Below, in pieces: positions 1-8,054 of a stretch of 64,000 bases of DNA; the stretch's first letter is position 1, and the number at the start of each line of letters is the position of its first letter. The stretch lies in NCBI GenBank assembly GCA_965197555.1, contig OZ240213.1, positions 248,001 through 312,000 on the forward strand. The letters are read 5' to 3'. The notes beneath the pieces were generated by a model. The model did not search any database and was not told where the DNA came from. It saw only the letters and a program-made list of their open reading frames with translations. Made by a program: the position numbers and the translations under genes. Source of the stretch: G965197555 sp965197555. GTDB taxonomy: Bacteria > Chloroflexota > Dehalococcoidia > Lucifugimonadales > UBA3495.

Positions 1-296
1 ACGTTTATACCCCGCTCGGTGAGCTGAATCCTTTTATCAGCGTCCAAGTCCACCAACCCCTGTTTTTGCATCCTACGGATCATCGCCGCCACCGACGGCA
101 CAGAAGTGCCCAAGCTTTCCGTGGCGGGGAGATATCTTAGATAATCCGTCAATTGGGTGACCGTTGGGAATTCCATATCTTCCCGCATTTTGTACAGACA
201 CAGCAGATAGTTTTCCGTAGCTGGTGAGAGCCGTCTCGCTGATGTGTCTTGCGTTGGAATATTTACCTTCTTTCCCCTAGCTGCGGTGGCAACCAT
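1..296 (-). CDS. DtxR/MntR-family metal-dependent regulator, N-terminal part (cut by window edge)
   Basis: The first 98 codons are visible and the gene runs off the left edge. After a basic, disordered start of about 22 residues comes a winged-helix fold typical of iron/manganese-dependent repressors: 'SPATENYLLCLYKM' (helix 1), a recognition helix region with 'SVPSVAAMIRRMQKQGLV', and the wing ending in 'LTERGI'. The ATG at 296 has a strong AGGAGG-type ribosome site about 7 nt upstream. The metal-binding and dimerisation domains lie outside the window, so metal specificity cannot be judged. It is divergent from a universal stress protein gene across a 270 bp AT-rich region with palindromes, so autoregulation and control of the neighbour are plausible inferences. 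Family assignment is good; the specific regulator type is open. Confidence 0.8.
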   Translation of the reverse strand, partial: MVATAARGKKVNIPTQDTSARRLSPATENYLLCLYKMREDMEFPTVTQLTDYLRYLPATESLGTSVPSVAAMIRRMQKQGLVDLDADKRIQLTERGIN

Positions 297-507
297 ACTC
301 CGTCCTCCTGCCTCAGGCTGATACTAACCCTGGCTATCGGGCCTCACTATTGGTCTTGTGGCAACTGATCTTTTGTACTCATCACGAATCATTATATCAC
401 CGGAGGGATTACGTAATGTTATTACCCAATACTTATTGAAACTTGCGATAGTAAAGCACCATCCTGACCATTACATTACGGGAATTATTTCACAAATACG
501 AAAACTA

Positions 508-536
508 TTGACATTATGATTCATAATATATATTAT
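508..536 (+). promoter_or_regulatory. sigma70-type promoter of the universal stress protein gene
   Basis: TTGACA (508-513) and TATTAT (531-536) are separated by exactly 17 bp. Transcription would start near 543, so an ATG at 516 cannot be the translation start of the downstream gene. Confidence 0.75.
513..527. promoter_or_regulatory. operator-like palindrome inside the promoter spacer
   Basis: ATTATG-ATT-CATAAT is a perfect 6+6 inverted repeat that starts at the last base of the -35 box and ends just before the -10 box, where a repressor would block polymerase. The divergent DtxR/MntR-type regulator is the obvious candidate binder, but that link is inference. A second palindrome, ATTACGTAAT, lies at 408-417 nearer the regulator gene. 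Confidence 0.45.
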
Positions 537-569
537 TTCGATACAGCAACCCAATTGGTGAGGATTGAA

Positions 570-1025
570 GTGTATCGAAAAATTCTGGTTCCCCTAGACG
601 GGTCCATCACCCAGTCGGGAAAGGCGATTGAAGCGGCTCTAGAGCTGCTCCACCCGGAGGGTGAAGGGATTCTGCTTCGTGTGCTTCCGCCTGGAGGGTC
701 TAGTCCGGTATCGCTCCGTTATGTGTCCGCCAGCCATGCGGAACGCGAGGAACGCTCGTTGGCCAAGGGATACTTGGACTACTTCGCCAACCAGCTAAAT
801 GACATTTCAGGCGGAGGGTGGCGATCTGAGGTTATTGTATCCAAGTCTGTGGCCCAGGGGATCGCGGACTTTGCTGTTCAGGAGCAGGTCGACTTGATAG
901 CAATGTACACTCACGATCGCCGGGGGCTAGCGAAATTCATGAAGGGCAGCATCACCGAGGCGGTGAAAGCGCGGGCGAATACGGAGGTTAGGGCAATCCG
1001 GCCCAGGGAACTCATAGCAGCTTAA
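570..1025 (+). CDS. universal stress protein (UspA family)
   Basis: Single-domain Usp of 151 residues, the usual length. The start chosen is GTG 570, giving 'MYRKILVPLDGS', the classic family N-terminus; GGTGAGG lies 6 nt upstream and the promoter at 508-536 rules out the in-frame ATG at 516. The C-terminal nucleotide-loop region reads 'THDRRGLAKFMKGSITEAV': it keeps the second glycine and the G-S pair of the G-x2-G-x9-G-S/T ATP motif but has Asp where the first glycine is expected, so ATP binding is uncertain. Cytosolic stress or redox-related role is known only at family level. Divergent from a metal-dependent regulator, which may control it. Confidence 0.9.
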   Translation: MYRKILVPLDGSITQSGKAIEAALELLHPEGEGILLRVLPPGGSSPVSLRYVSASHAEREERSLAKGYLDYFANQLNDISGGGWRSEVIVSKSVAQGIADFAVQEQVDLIAMYTHDRRGLAKFMKGSITEAVKARANTEVRAIRPRELIAA

Positions 1026-1268
1026 GGTATTCCAACCCAAAAGCCGAGGACGAAACCATCCAAGGGAATGCGGCGTCATCATAAACCGTGACTGCTGGTG
1101 CCCCTTCTGGGTCGCTCTGAGAAACTATTCTGTAGTCTTCGGTGTTAAAGGGGGTACCAGCGTCACTCCCCCAGAACGGGGGCTCTAGATATTCCAAATT
1201 CGGCAGTTTGCATGGGATACAGGATCACCAATTAGGACCGATGTACTTCTAGCGCTCGGAGGTGTGCC

Positions 1269-1460
1269 ATGGTAACGCTGGTAGCGGAGCCGGAAGTCAA
1301 GGCAGTTGAAGTTCAGGTCCAACCCGTACAAGCCCCGGTTAATTATTGGTACTACTGGGTCCCCTGTGTTGGGGTGAAGTACTACGTTTTTGACGACGGA
1401 GAAGTACAGCAACCCAACGTCGATCACCTCTTAACTAATGCTTTCATAGACTGGCTCTGA
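1269..1460 (+). CDS. possible small hypothetical protein
   Basis: A 63-residue frame whose ATG is preceded by GGAGGTGTGCC, a good ribosome site. The product is acidic and rich in Val, Gln and Tyr with no known domain. An 80-codon open frame covers the opposite strand, so codon reading does not settle the matter; the ribosome site is the main support. Confidence 0.3.
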   Translation: MVTLVAEPEVKAVEVQVQPVQAPVNYWYYWVPCVGVKYYVFDDGEVQQPNVDHLLTNAFIDWL

Positions 1461-1532
1461 CAAACCTGATCTAGCCTCTTTTTGATTCGGACTCAAGGCA
1501 AATCAGCCGCACCGGACCGTGAGGTGTCTGTA

Positions 1533-1742
1533 ATGGATATACACTCAGTTGGTAGAGAAGCTTACCCTAGGACCTGGCCGGAGTACGAGCGACTGGTTCT
1601 ACATAACGCTGAAGACCCTGAGGTTGTCATTGGATTCCGGCCGGGTGGTTGGAAACAATACGTCCGGCAATTTCTTGGTGGTACCGAGGACACCTGGGAA
1701 GGCTTCGAATTGGGAGACCCGCTGGACGCAGTGGTCGGCTAA
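1533..1742 (+). CDS. possible small hypothetical protein
   Basis: A 69-residue frame starting at ATG 1533, with GAGGTG a few bases upstream. The product has a globular-looking composition (Trp, Tyr, Glu and Gly spread evenly, for example 'YPRTWPEYERLVL' and 'GFRPGGWKQYVRQFLGG'). No family is recognised. It lies in a stretch with several small frames and may be a real short gene or a remnant. Confidence 0.35.
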   Translation: MDIHSVGREAYPRTWPEYERLVLHNAEDPEVVIGFRPGGWKQYVRQFLGGTEDTWEGFELGDPLDAVVG

Positions 1743-1946
1743 CAAAACTGCGCATTCCCAGCCTTCTTCTTCCTCGGAAACAATTGCGGAGCAACTCATT
1801 AGTTATCCATGGCTCTTTTGGCCGGACTAATCTATCGCTAGACCGTGTGTGACAAGCAGGACCGGAGGCTTGTGCTGCATTGGGTGACCAAGCCACCATC
1901 TATTGGTACGAGCGCGCCACGCGGCTGAGTTGATCGGAAGTGATTC

Positions 1947-2147
1947 ATGGATGGTTATTGTTCCAAGTGCAAGTTTAATAGAGAGATTCTAAATTCCCGT
2001 GCGTTTCCCATGAGGAACAGCAGGCTAGCCAGCAGAGGCGTTTGTGCTAGTTGCGGCACCAGAGTGTTGCAGGTCCAGGCGAGGCCTTCCTCTGTTAGTC
2101 CCAGAAGGCTCCCCTTACAACGGGGCGTATTCCTGAATGCCAATTGA
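1947..2147 (+). CDS. DUF5679-type zinc-ribbon protein
   Basis: A 66-residue protein whose first 43 residues match the small DUF5679 pattern: 'MDGYCSKCKFNREI' followed by 'RNSRLASRGVCASCGTRVLQ', giving two C-x2-C knuckles (Cys5/Cys8 and Cys34/Cys37) as expected for one zinc ribbon. The tail after residue 45 is basic and probably unstructured; usual family members stop near 45-50 residues. GGAAGTG precedes the ATG. The family's function is unknown; small zinc ribbons of this kind often act in nucleic-acid or protein binding, which is inference here. Confidence 0.72.
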   Translation: MDGYCSKCKFNREILNSRAFPMRNSRLASRGVCASCGTRVLQVQARPSSVSPRRLPLQRGVFLNAN

Positions 2148-2229
2148 GGCCGAGTGCGGATCAAGAGCGATCACCAGCGCGACCTGGGCGGATAGCTCGA
2201 ACGATGCGAGGGGAGGGAGTGTGAATCAC

Positions 2230-2529
2230 ATGGTCGGTGCAATCAATGGCCATTCAGTAATTTCCGGGGAGCCGTATAAGAGGGCGCTATCCATTAACCA
2301 TCGCCCGACTCTAGGCTCTATTCAAGGTATTCTCTATGACAATTACATGGGGTTGGTGGGGGAATTAATCAGATCAGGATTGAGGGAGGAGGGGCCTTCA
2401 TACCTACAGACCCAAGGTGGGCGAAATTGGTGCTGGTGGGGAGGCATCGAACCCCAGGTCGTTTGGGAACGGGCGATGCATCTGGGTTATCTACAAATGG
2501 AACCGATAGAGACGACGATCAGACAATAA
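2230..2529 (+). CDS. small hypothetical protein
   Basis: A 99-residue frame if started at ATG 2230, about 10 nt after GGGAGGGAG; GTG 2221 is in frame but too close to the ribosome site. The product is unrecognised, with a Trp-rich segment ('GRNWCWWGGIEPQVVW'). The frame ends 58 bp before a 9-bp hairpin terminator placed between it and the convergent MIP18-like gene, which supports it being a transcribed gene. Confidence 0.5.
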   Translation: MVGAINGHSVISGEPYKRALSINHRPTLGSIQGILYDNYMGLVGELIRSGLREEGPSYLQTQGGRNWCWWGGIEPQVVWERAMHLGYLQMEPIETTIRQ

Positions 2530-2586
2530 ACCCTGGGACTGGCCTACCGGCCATCAACCAAGCGTACCTTGTTCCGCAAAGCTTCT

Positions 2587-2623
2587 AAGACGCCTTGGAG
2601 GTCTCACTACCCCGAGGCGTCTT
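2587..2623. terminator. bidirectional hairpin between convergent genes
   Basis: AAGACGCCT (2587-2595) pairs perfectly with AGGCGTCTT (2615-2623) around a 19-nt loop, between the stop codons of the small plus-strand gene and the minus-strand MIP18-like gene. The T-run is short. Confidence 0.6.
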
Positions 2624-2635
2624 GACTTTCTGGGA

Positions 2636-3016
2636 TTATCCCCTGGCTGTGCTGCCCCAACCTTTCAAGCCGTGCTCTTGAGCCAAAGCCTCCAAATTGA
2701 GCTGGAGCACAGCGCCGCTTGCTTGAGATACTCGACTCCGTTGGTCCATTTGGTCCCATGCCACATCAACGTCGACTCTATTGATGCCTTCGATTTCAGC
2801 TAGGCCCTCTTGCACTGAGGTCACCAGCCTGGTCATGCCGAATATACAGCATGGGAGGACCTTGACACGTACTCTTCTTTCCTCATCCACTTGCACGTCG
2901 TGGACCAAGCCCAACTGCGCAACGCCAAATCTGTAGTCGCAACAACCGACGCTTTTTAGGGCCTCGTATACTTGGCCCTTTAGCGCTTCCTCTTCCTTGT
3001 GCCGTGAATCGTTCAT
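2636..3016 (-). CDS. MIP18/DUF59-like protein
   Basis: 126 residues from ATG 3016, which sits 10 nt after GGGAGG; an ATG at 3025 would be too close to that site. The fold reads as the MIP18/DUF59 alpha-beta domain used in Fe-S assembly proteins and in PaaD-like subunits: an N-terminal helix 'LKGQVYEALKSV', 'QLGLVHDVQV', then 'RVRVKVLPCCIFG' with the conserved Cys region (Cys56, Cys57), followed by a helix and a 'RVDVDVAWD' strand. The family's usual 'DPE' segment is degenerate. It follows the amidohydrolase gene by 32 nt on the same strand and is probably co-transcribed. A direct role in metal-cluster assembly for that enzyme is speculation. Confidence 0.72.
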   Translation of the reverse strand: MNDSRHKEEEALKGQVYEALKSVGCCDYRFGVAQLGLVHDVQVDEERRVRVKVLPCCIFGMTRLVTSVQEGLAEIEGINRVDVDVAWDQMDQRSRVSQASGAVLQLNLEALAQEHGLKGWGSTARG

Positions 3017-3048
3017 TTGTGCCATGCCTCCCTGGGAGAATCTGACCA

Positions 3049-4107
3049 CTACTGCTTGCCTGAAGACCAAGGCTCGGCCAATCCGTTTGCCCGGCGGGTG
3101 GCGAACTCGTCGTTGGCGATCCGTTGCTTTGTAGCTTCTACATCGATTCCATGCAGTCTGGCCAGGTTCTCACCGAGGATTTTTTGCTTAATCTCCGAGG
3201 TGAGTTGAGGATAACCGTATCCATCAGTCAAATCCTGAGGCATTTGAAAGTCCCAGAAAGCCTTAAGTGCCCATTGTGGGTGCCACAAAGGGACCTCTGA
3301 GCCGCTGACGATCTTATCCGGCCCTCCCCAAAAAAGCAGCTTCCCCAGTACTTCAGCAAACCACCGGGGAGCTTTGCCGATAAAGTTTATTGTTGCTGCC
3401 AAGGAGACATAGATATTGGGGAATCGGACGATCTGCCAGCAAATCTCGTCTATGAAAGGAAGGCCGGGATGGAAAATGACAAAGTTGAGGTCTGGAAATG
3501 ATGCCGCAGCTTGGTCGATATCGTACACCTGAGTGCCCTCAATAGGCTGCGGCCCTAGGGGCACTCCCTTGTGTACCGCTATCAAGTTAATGCCCAACTC
3601 TCTGGCTTTTTCATACACCGGAAACGCCACTCTTGGATCATCCATTCTCCAGGGGAACGGCGAGCCAAAGTCGTAACGGATGTTGTAAAACTTGAACGCC
3701 TTGACTCCGTACTCCTTAACTTGAAGCTCCATCAGGTCTAGGGCTTTATGCCCTTCTAAGGGGTTTACTGTACCCCAAGTGATCACCCTAGAGGGGTATC
3801 TTTTCGCCATTTCCGCGCATCGCTGCCAATCAGAAAGACCGTCATGGAAAAAGTCGGTCAACGGCAGCGGCTGCGCCACCAATATGTCAGTATCGCTTTC
3901 CGTAAAGACAATGTCGGCAATGGTGTCTATGTCCCAGTTCCGCAGAAACTGCTCCTGAGGGAGCACCCGCTCTCCCGCTGGGGTGAGCGCCGCATGGAAA
4001 CCATAGAGGTGGCTATTGAATAGCTCCCCACCGGAGTTCTTCACGTTAGTGGCGTCCATGTTGTAAAGGTGGGTGACCGCGTCAAATACGAAAGCATCAC
4101 CAATCAT
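3049..4107 (-). CDS. amidohydrolase-family protein (amidohydrolase_2 type)
   Basis: 352 residues forming a TIM-barrel of the metal-dependent hydrolase family that includes ACMSD-type decarboxylases. Visible landmarks are 'FDAVTHLYN' near residue 8, 'IAVHKG' and 'FVIFHPGLPF' in mid-barrel, and 'IVSGSEVPLWHP' near residue 275. The start ATG has GGAAGAGGAAC upstream. Two standard metal-site elements are altered: the N-terminal H-x-H is V-T-H, and the usual G-S-D-x-P is G-S-E-V-P. The substrate is unknown. It heads a two-gene minus-strand unit with the MIP18-like gene and is divergent from an SDR, so the locus may handle one small organic compound. Confidence 0.82.
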   Translation of the reverse strand: MIGDAFVFDAVTHLYNMDATNVKNSGGELFNSHLYGFHAALTPAGERVLPQEQFLRNWDIDTIADIVFTESDTDILVAQPLPLTDFFHDGLSDWQRCAEMAKRYPSRVITWGTVNPLEGHKALDLMELQVKEYGVKAFKFYNIRYDFGSPFPWRMDDPRVAFPVYEKARELGINLIAVHKGVPLGPQPIEGTQVYDIDQAAASFPDLNFVIFHPGLPFIDEICWQIVRFPNIYVSLAATINFIGKAPRWFAEVLGKLLFWGGPDKIVSGSEVPLWHPQWALKAFWDFQMPQDLTDGYGYPQLTSEIKQKILGENLARLHGIDVEATKQRIANDEFATRRANGLAEPWSSGKQ

Positions 4108-4308
4108 GACGTTGTTCCTCTTCCCTGCCGATTAAGAACCGGGGCGACCTTAAATAGACACAACCCAAGACGCTAGGTAGTATAGGTGCTGCTCAACACC
4201 ACAGCAAGCAACATAGAATTCAGCTCAATATTTCGTAACAACGGGGAGCAGTCCCTCCGAGACGGGCATGCTCCTCAGGTCTTAGCGAACGGAGTACAGC
4301 CTGGAGAG

Positions 4309-4337
4309 TTGACTCTTAGTTCACCCTTTGATATTTG
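4309..4337 (+). promoter_or_regulatory. promoter of the SDR gene
   Basis: TTGACT (4309-4314) and TATTTG (4332-4337) lie 17 bp apart. The implied start point near 4344 favours translation of the SDR from ATG 4382 rather than from 4328. Confidence 0.45.
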
Positions 4338-4381
4338 AATATATTGTCCCGCAGGGCACTCTTGAAAGTAGAGGATCAGCG

Positions 4382-5209
4382 ATGCCAGAACAAGGAACCA
4401 GGTTAAAGGGCAAAGTAGCCATCGTCACCGGAGCCGGAGCCACCGGTAGTGGGGACTTTGTAGGGATCGGCCAGGCGATATCCATCCTTTTCGCCAGGCA
4501 AGGGGCGAGTGTCCTGTTGGTAGACCGGGACGAGAGGAACGCTGAGACTACCCTTGCGACTATTAAGGAGGAAGGAGGAGAAGCGTCTTTGTTGGTCGGC
4601 GACGTAACTAGCAACGCTGATTGCCAAGCCATGGCGCAAGCAGCCGTGGAGCGGTACAGCACTCTGAGTGTCCTGGTCAATAACGTGGGCATCAGTGGTC
4701 CCGGGTCCGTCACCGACGTAGACGAAGATTTTTGGGACACAGTGATGGATGTCAACTTGAAAAGCGTCATGCTCACCAGCAAACACGCTATCCCCCAGAT
4801 GATTGAAGCTGGCGGTGGCTCCATTATCAACCTGTCCTCCATTGTGGGGCTGCGGGCTGGGAGCGGGCAGCCCAGCCATCCCTACGCTGCCTCTAAAGGC
4901 GGCATAATAGGCCTCAGCAACTCAATGGCGGTGCATTACGGTCGAAACAACATTCGGGTGAACTGCATCGCCCCAGGCCATGTGCACAGCCCAATGGTGG
5001 CCCGGCACACCACCGAAGAAATGCTAGATCTCCGCCGCCGAGCCGGACCATTAGGCACCGAGGGCACCCCCTGGGATGTAGCCTGGGCAGCCGTCTTCTT
5101 AGCCTCAGACGAGGCCCGGTGGATATCCGGCGCCACGCTGCCGGTGGATGCAGGGCTGCTAGCCGCTACGCCTCTAGCTATGTTTCCCTACCTCCGCGAC
5201 CCAGAGTAA
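4382..5209 (+). CDS. short-chain dehydrogenase/reductase (SDR)
   Basis: Classical SDR of 275 residues from ATG 4382 (AGAGGA six nt upstream); a longer frame from 4328 would begin inside the promoter. The Rossmann fold starts 'KVAIVTGAGA', with the NNVG motif at 100-103, Asn125, Ser153, Tyr168 and Lys172 as the catalytic tetrad, and the C-terminal 'ISGATLPVDAG' seen in the family. Asp49 after the second strand suggests NAD(H) preference. The glycine-rich loop carries an insert: about eleven residues lie between T16-G17 and the closing G-I-G at 28-30, instead of the usual three. The substrate is unknown. A small barrel protein follows 127 bp downstream. Confidence 0.92.
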   Translation: MPEQGTRLKGKVAIVTGAGATGSGDFVGIGQAISILFARQGASVLLVDRDERNAETTLATIKEEGGEASLLVGDVTSNADCQAMAQAAVERYSTLSVLVNNVGISGPGSVTDVDEDFWDTVMDVNLKSVMLTSKHAIPQMIEAGGGSIINLSSIVGLRAGSGQPSHPYAASKGGIIGLSNSMAVHYGRNNIRVNCIAPGHVHSPMVARHTTEEMLDLRRRAGPLGTEGTPWDVAWAAVFLASDEARWISGATLPVDAGLLAATPLAMFPYLRDPE

Positions 5210-5336
5210 CGAGGCTGTCACCCGGTGAGCCCGTGAAGGCGCATGCTAGAATAGTCGTGCCTCCACATCAGTTGCTGGTGAAGCAAGGCTTCAACTGCTA
5301 ATGTGCCGACCCAATCCAAGAATAGAAGGAGATCAT

Positions 5337-5675
5337 ATGCCAGCGACAGCAATAGTAATGGCCGTTCCCGCGGGTAATACCGAGGCTTTAAAGAGGGCCT
5401 TTGAGGAGATGCGGGGCTCCCGAGAAGGCCAGTGCGTAGCCAACCGCCACGTCATGGGTGTTACCAGGGAGTTTGTTAGTCTCCAACACACGCCCCAGGG
5501 CGATGTTGTAGTCGCCTACTTGGAGGGGGACGACCCCTCTAAAGCGATGGAGCGAATGATGGCTTCCGACTCCGAATACGCACGTTGGATCGCTAATGAC
5601 GTAATGCCGCTGCTGGGTGTAGCGGACGGGGAACCCCTGCCAGCCAGCGAGATTGTGGCAGACTGGCGGGCGTAG
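5337..5675 (+). CDS. small protein, probable dimeric alpha/beta-barrel fold
   Basis: 112 residues from ATG 5337, with AAGGAG 6 nt upstream. The pattern of an N-terminal strand 'AIVMAVPAGN', a long helix 'TEALKRAFEEMRG', further strands 'FVSLQHTPQG-DVVVAYLEG' and a second helix resembles the antibiotic-biosynthesis-monooxygenase/EthD-like ferredoxin fold. No catalytic motif is evident. It follows the SDR on the same strand and could be part of the same unit. Function unknown. Confidence 0.7.
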   Translation: MPATAIVMAVPAGNTEALKRAFEEMRGSREGQCVANRHVMGVTREFVSLQHTPQGDVVVAYLEGDDPSKAMERMMASDSEYARWIANDVMPLLGVADGEPLPASEIVADWRA

Positions 5676-5863
5676 GCCGCGCCCATGCGGCCTCCGGACC
5701 TGGGATTCGCCACCCAGGAAAGCCGCCAGTGGACTTCAGGAATAGAGGCGCATAACCCTCTGGCCAGCTACGATTTAGGGCGCACTACCTAGTCGTACAC
5801 CGTAGCCGCCCTTCACCCAGCAAAGCTTCTGCCAGGTCAGGGACTTGCCAACAGAAGTTACCA

Positions 5864-7225
5864 TTACCCGCTTACTAATGCAGCCCTAGGTGAGGCTGAC
5901 AAGGGTTTCGGATCGCCCAGCAGCAGGAAGAGGGATGCCCCTGAACCACTGACCACTGCAACAGTAGTAAAGGGTATAACGTAGCTTCCTGTAGTATCGA
6001 ACATGTATCCGGCGAATAGAGGCGCTGCGAACAGAAGAACGTTCATGGGCACCATAGACATTCCCATAATGCTGGCAAAGGCTCTACGGCCAAAATAGAC
6101 GCCCCGGATGGCTGTGGTCAGCGAACTGCGGCCCTCGCCAGCACCTAAAAGCAGCGCAAAAAGCAAGACCATGGGCATGCTGTGCGCCATGACCACAACG
6201 ACAACTGCCACTGATTGAAGGATGGAGAACCCGAAGATCGCTACCCTTATGGGCAACCGGTCTCCTATGTAACCTCCGACAAGAGTAGACACCATCCCGA
6301 CCGAGGTGTACGCGGATACGACCCACCCTACAGTCTGCAAGGAGAAGCCCCGGTCGGTGAGCATCGGGCCCAAGTGCACCATTATCGTAACAATCACACA
6401 CGAGCAGCTCGCATGGCCAAGGCTCATCAGCCAGAAAGCCCGAGTTCGTACGGCCTGCTGCCAAGTGAAATCCTCATCGTCTAAGCTGGGTTGCGAACCC
6501 GGTGTCCGACTTGCGCTGGCAGATGGCAGCGGCGCAGGATCACCATCGGGATGCTGGCCATATTCTTCAGGCCGGTTCCGCACCAAGAGAGAGATGGGGA
6601 GAGCCACGAGGATGATTACCACACCTATGCCGGCGGCAGCAATTTGCCATCCGAAGTGGTTGGGGTGCATGGACCAGGTCAACACTGGCACCAGAGCTAC
6701 CACCCCTAAGCGGTAGCACACCATGACCAGAGACATAGACGTGGCTCGACGCCGGACAAACCAGCCATTGAGCACTGTCATCATGGGGAGCCAGGTGCCC
6801 AACCCCGCGCCCAAGCTCATAACTAAGAATGCTGCGTAAAATTGCCAGAGTTCCTCTACGCGGCTGAAGAGCAGGAAGCCACCGCCCAGAATCACTAATC
6901 CAATGAGCACCATGCGGCGTGCACCTAACCGGTCAATGAGGAGCCCCTCCAGAGGACCCATAACGCCTCCTTCCACCCGCGAGAGGGAGAACGCCAAAGC
7001 CAGTTGTGCTCGACCCCATCCGAAATGCCTCTCTAGGACAACAAACCATGCGGTCATGGAATGAAAGAAGGGCACGATGCTCAAAGCCATGACCAAGGCG
7101 GCCACGCCTATCAGCCACCAGCCGTAAAACAACCCCTGCATCCGGCGGTTGATCGTAGGGATGCTGGAAACGGTTAAGAGAATAAGGCCGGAGGCCATGA
7201 TCAGCAGGCCAGCGGTTGTCATCAT
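5864..7225 (-). CDS. MFS transporter (OFA/monocarboxylate-like)
   Basis: 453 residues with about twelve hydrophobic segments in two halves separated by a hydrophilic loop near residues 225-255. The first half contains 'FFHSMTAWFVVLERHFGWGRAQLALAFSLSR' split over helices 1-2 and 'LIDRLGARRMVLIG', the family's loop 2-3 motif; the second contains 'GGYIGDRLPIRVAIFG'. Members with this layout export or import monocarboxylates and related organic acids. A start at ATG 7141 ('MQGLFYGWWLIG') would give the standard MFS N-terminus; the 28 residues before it form an extra hydrophobic segment, but only the 7225 start has an AAAGG site. Substrate unknown. Confidence 0.85.
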   Translation of the reverse strand: MMTTAGLLIMASGLILLTVSSIPTINRRMQGLFYGWWLIGVAALVMALSIVPFFHSMTAWFVVLERHFGWGRAQLALAFSLSRVEGGVMGPLEGLLIDRLGARRMVLIGLVILGGGFLLFSRVEELWQFYAAFLVMSLGAGLGTWLPMMTVLNGWFVRRRATSMSLVMVCYRLGVVALVPVLTWSMHPNHFGWQIAAAGIGVVIILVALPISLLVRNRPEEYGQHPDGDPAPLPSASASRTPGSQPSLDDEDFTWQQAVRTRAFWLMSLGHASCSCVIVTIMVHLGPMLTDRGFSLQTVGWVVSAYTSVGMVSTLVGGYIGDRLPIRVAIFGFSILQSVAVVVVVMAHSMPMVLLFALLLGAGEGRSSLTTAIRGVYFGRRAFASIMGMSMVPMNVLLFAAPLFAGYMFDTTGSYVIPFTTVAVVSGSGASLFLLLGDPKPLSASPRAALVSG

Positions 7226-7778
7226 GCGCGTGCCTTTACAGACGGGCCTGGCAAGGTTTTCTCCTTCGCTTTCACCGTCCCGCGAAGAGGATCATAGCCA
7301 CGCGACAGGCCCTGGCAGCACGATCGGCCCCTTGAGCCGTGTTGTAGCCGACCTGAGGGGATAGGCGTGGGCCGTCTACTTTGGGCAGCACATGGATACT
7401 CCAAACTCTTGACGCCCATGCGGACTGAGGTCAACTAGCCCATTCCCTTGGCGTCGCGCAATCTTCCGGAATCACGAGAGCCGTTGAGGCTATACCGGCC
7501 AGCGGCATTCTGGTGGTTGCAGCACCCTCCATGTGGCAGCCCGTGGCCAGGGTTATCGCGATCAGATAGGCGTTGGACTAAGAGGTCCACCTGATGCCCA
7601 TGGGGATGCATTCATCAGCTTGATCGCCTACGGGGGATTGCTGGGAATCGTGTCCTAATTACCGTCAATATAGCAATTGGAAGATAGCTGTCAAGGGCAG
7701 GGCTAGCTAGGGCATTCATCACCCCAGGCCCATGCTATAGATGCATTGGGCGGGCGGTTTGGAGTACAAACCCAATGT
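7226..7778. other. long intergenic region, no gene recognised
   Basis: About 550 bp between the MFS gene and the tRNA-Pro gene. All frames are interrupted and none resembles a known family; the stretch at 7450-7650 has protein-like fragments with stops and may be decayed coding sequence. No RNA gene was recognised. Confidence 0.4.
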
Positions 7779-7853
7779 TGGTCGGGGCGGGCAGACTCGA
7801 ACTGCCGACCTCCTGGTCCCAAACCAGGCGCCCTACCGCTGGGCCACGCCCCG
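7779..7853 (-). tRNA. tRNA-Pro (anticodon TGG)
   Basis: Full cloverleaf: acceptor CGGGGCG/CGCCCCG, anticodon loop TTTGGGA, T-arm GGCAG/CTGCC around TTCGAGT, discriminator A. The 3' CCA is encoded (7779-7781). It lies downstream of tRNA-Arg and is probably the second gene of one transcript. Confidence 0.96.
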
Positions 7854-7937
7854 AGGTTTAGTCCGGATATATATCAAAAAAGCCCGCCCTTCTTCCTTCA
7901 CGGCAAGCAGCGGCGAGCTAACCCTCAATGATCCGCC

Positions 7938-8012
7938 TGGTACCCCCGGAGAGAGTCGAACTCTCGTCTCCGGCTCCGGAGGCCGGCACTCTATCCACTG
8001 AGCTACGGGGGC
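7938..8012 (-). tRNA. tRNA-Arg (anticodon CCG)
   Basis: Cloverleaf with acceptor GCCCCCG/CGGGGGT, anticodon stem CCGGC/GCCGG, loop CTCCGGA and T-stem GAGAG/CTCTC; discriminator A and encoded CCA at 7938-7940. First gene of the two-tRNA operon. Confidence 0.96.
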
Positions 8013-8025
8013 CAATCTGGAGTCA

Positions 8026-8054
8026 AGAATAGCATGGTTGAATAGGGGCTACAA
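8026..8054 (-). promoter_or_regulatory. promoter of the tRNA-Arg/tRNA-Pro operon
   Basis: On the minus strand TTGTAG (8054-8049) and TATTCT (8031-8026) are 17 bp apart, with an extended -10 TGC. It ends 13 bp before the tRNA-Arg 5' end. Confidence 0.6.

Larger units (their letters stand above)
1026..1946. other. gene-poor stretch with weak small ORFs
   Basis: No recognisable protein family or RNA gene was found here on either strand. Two short plus-strand frames with ribosome sites are listed separately at low confidence. A 26-codon open fragment ending at about 1930 ('ATIYWYERATRLS') looks protein-like but follows a stop directly, so this may be decayed coding sequence. Confidence 0.4.

Noticed and set aside
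5676..5695. GGCCGC...GCGGCC hairpin as a terminator after the small barrel gene
   Set aside because: The stem is only 6 bp and no T-run follows on either strand.
7741..8015. Short frames over the tRNA-Pro/tRNA-Arg region
   Set aside because: They translate tRNA genes; the cloverleaves explain the sequence.
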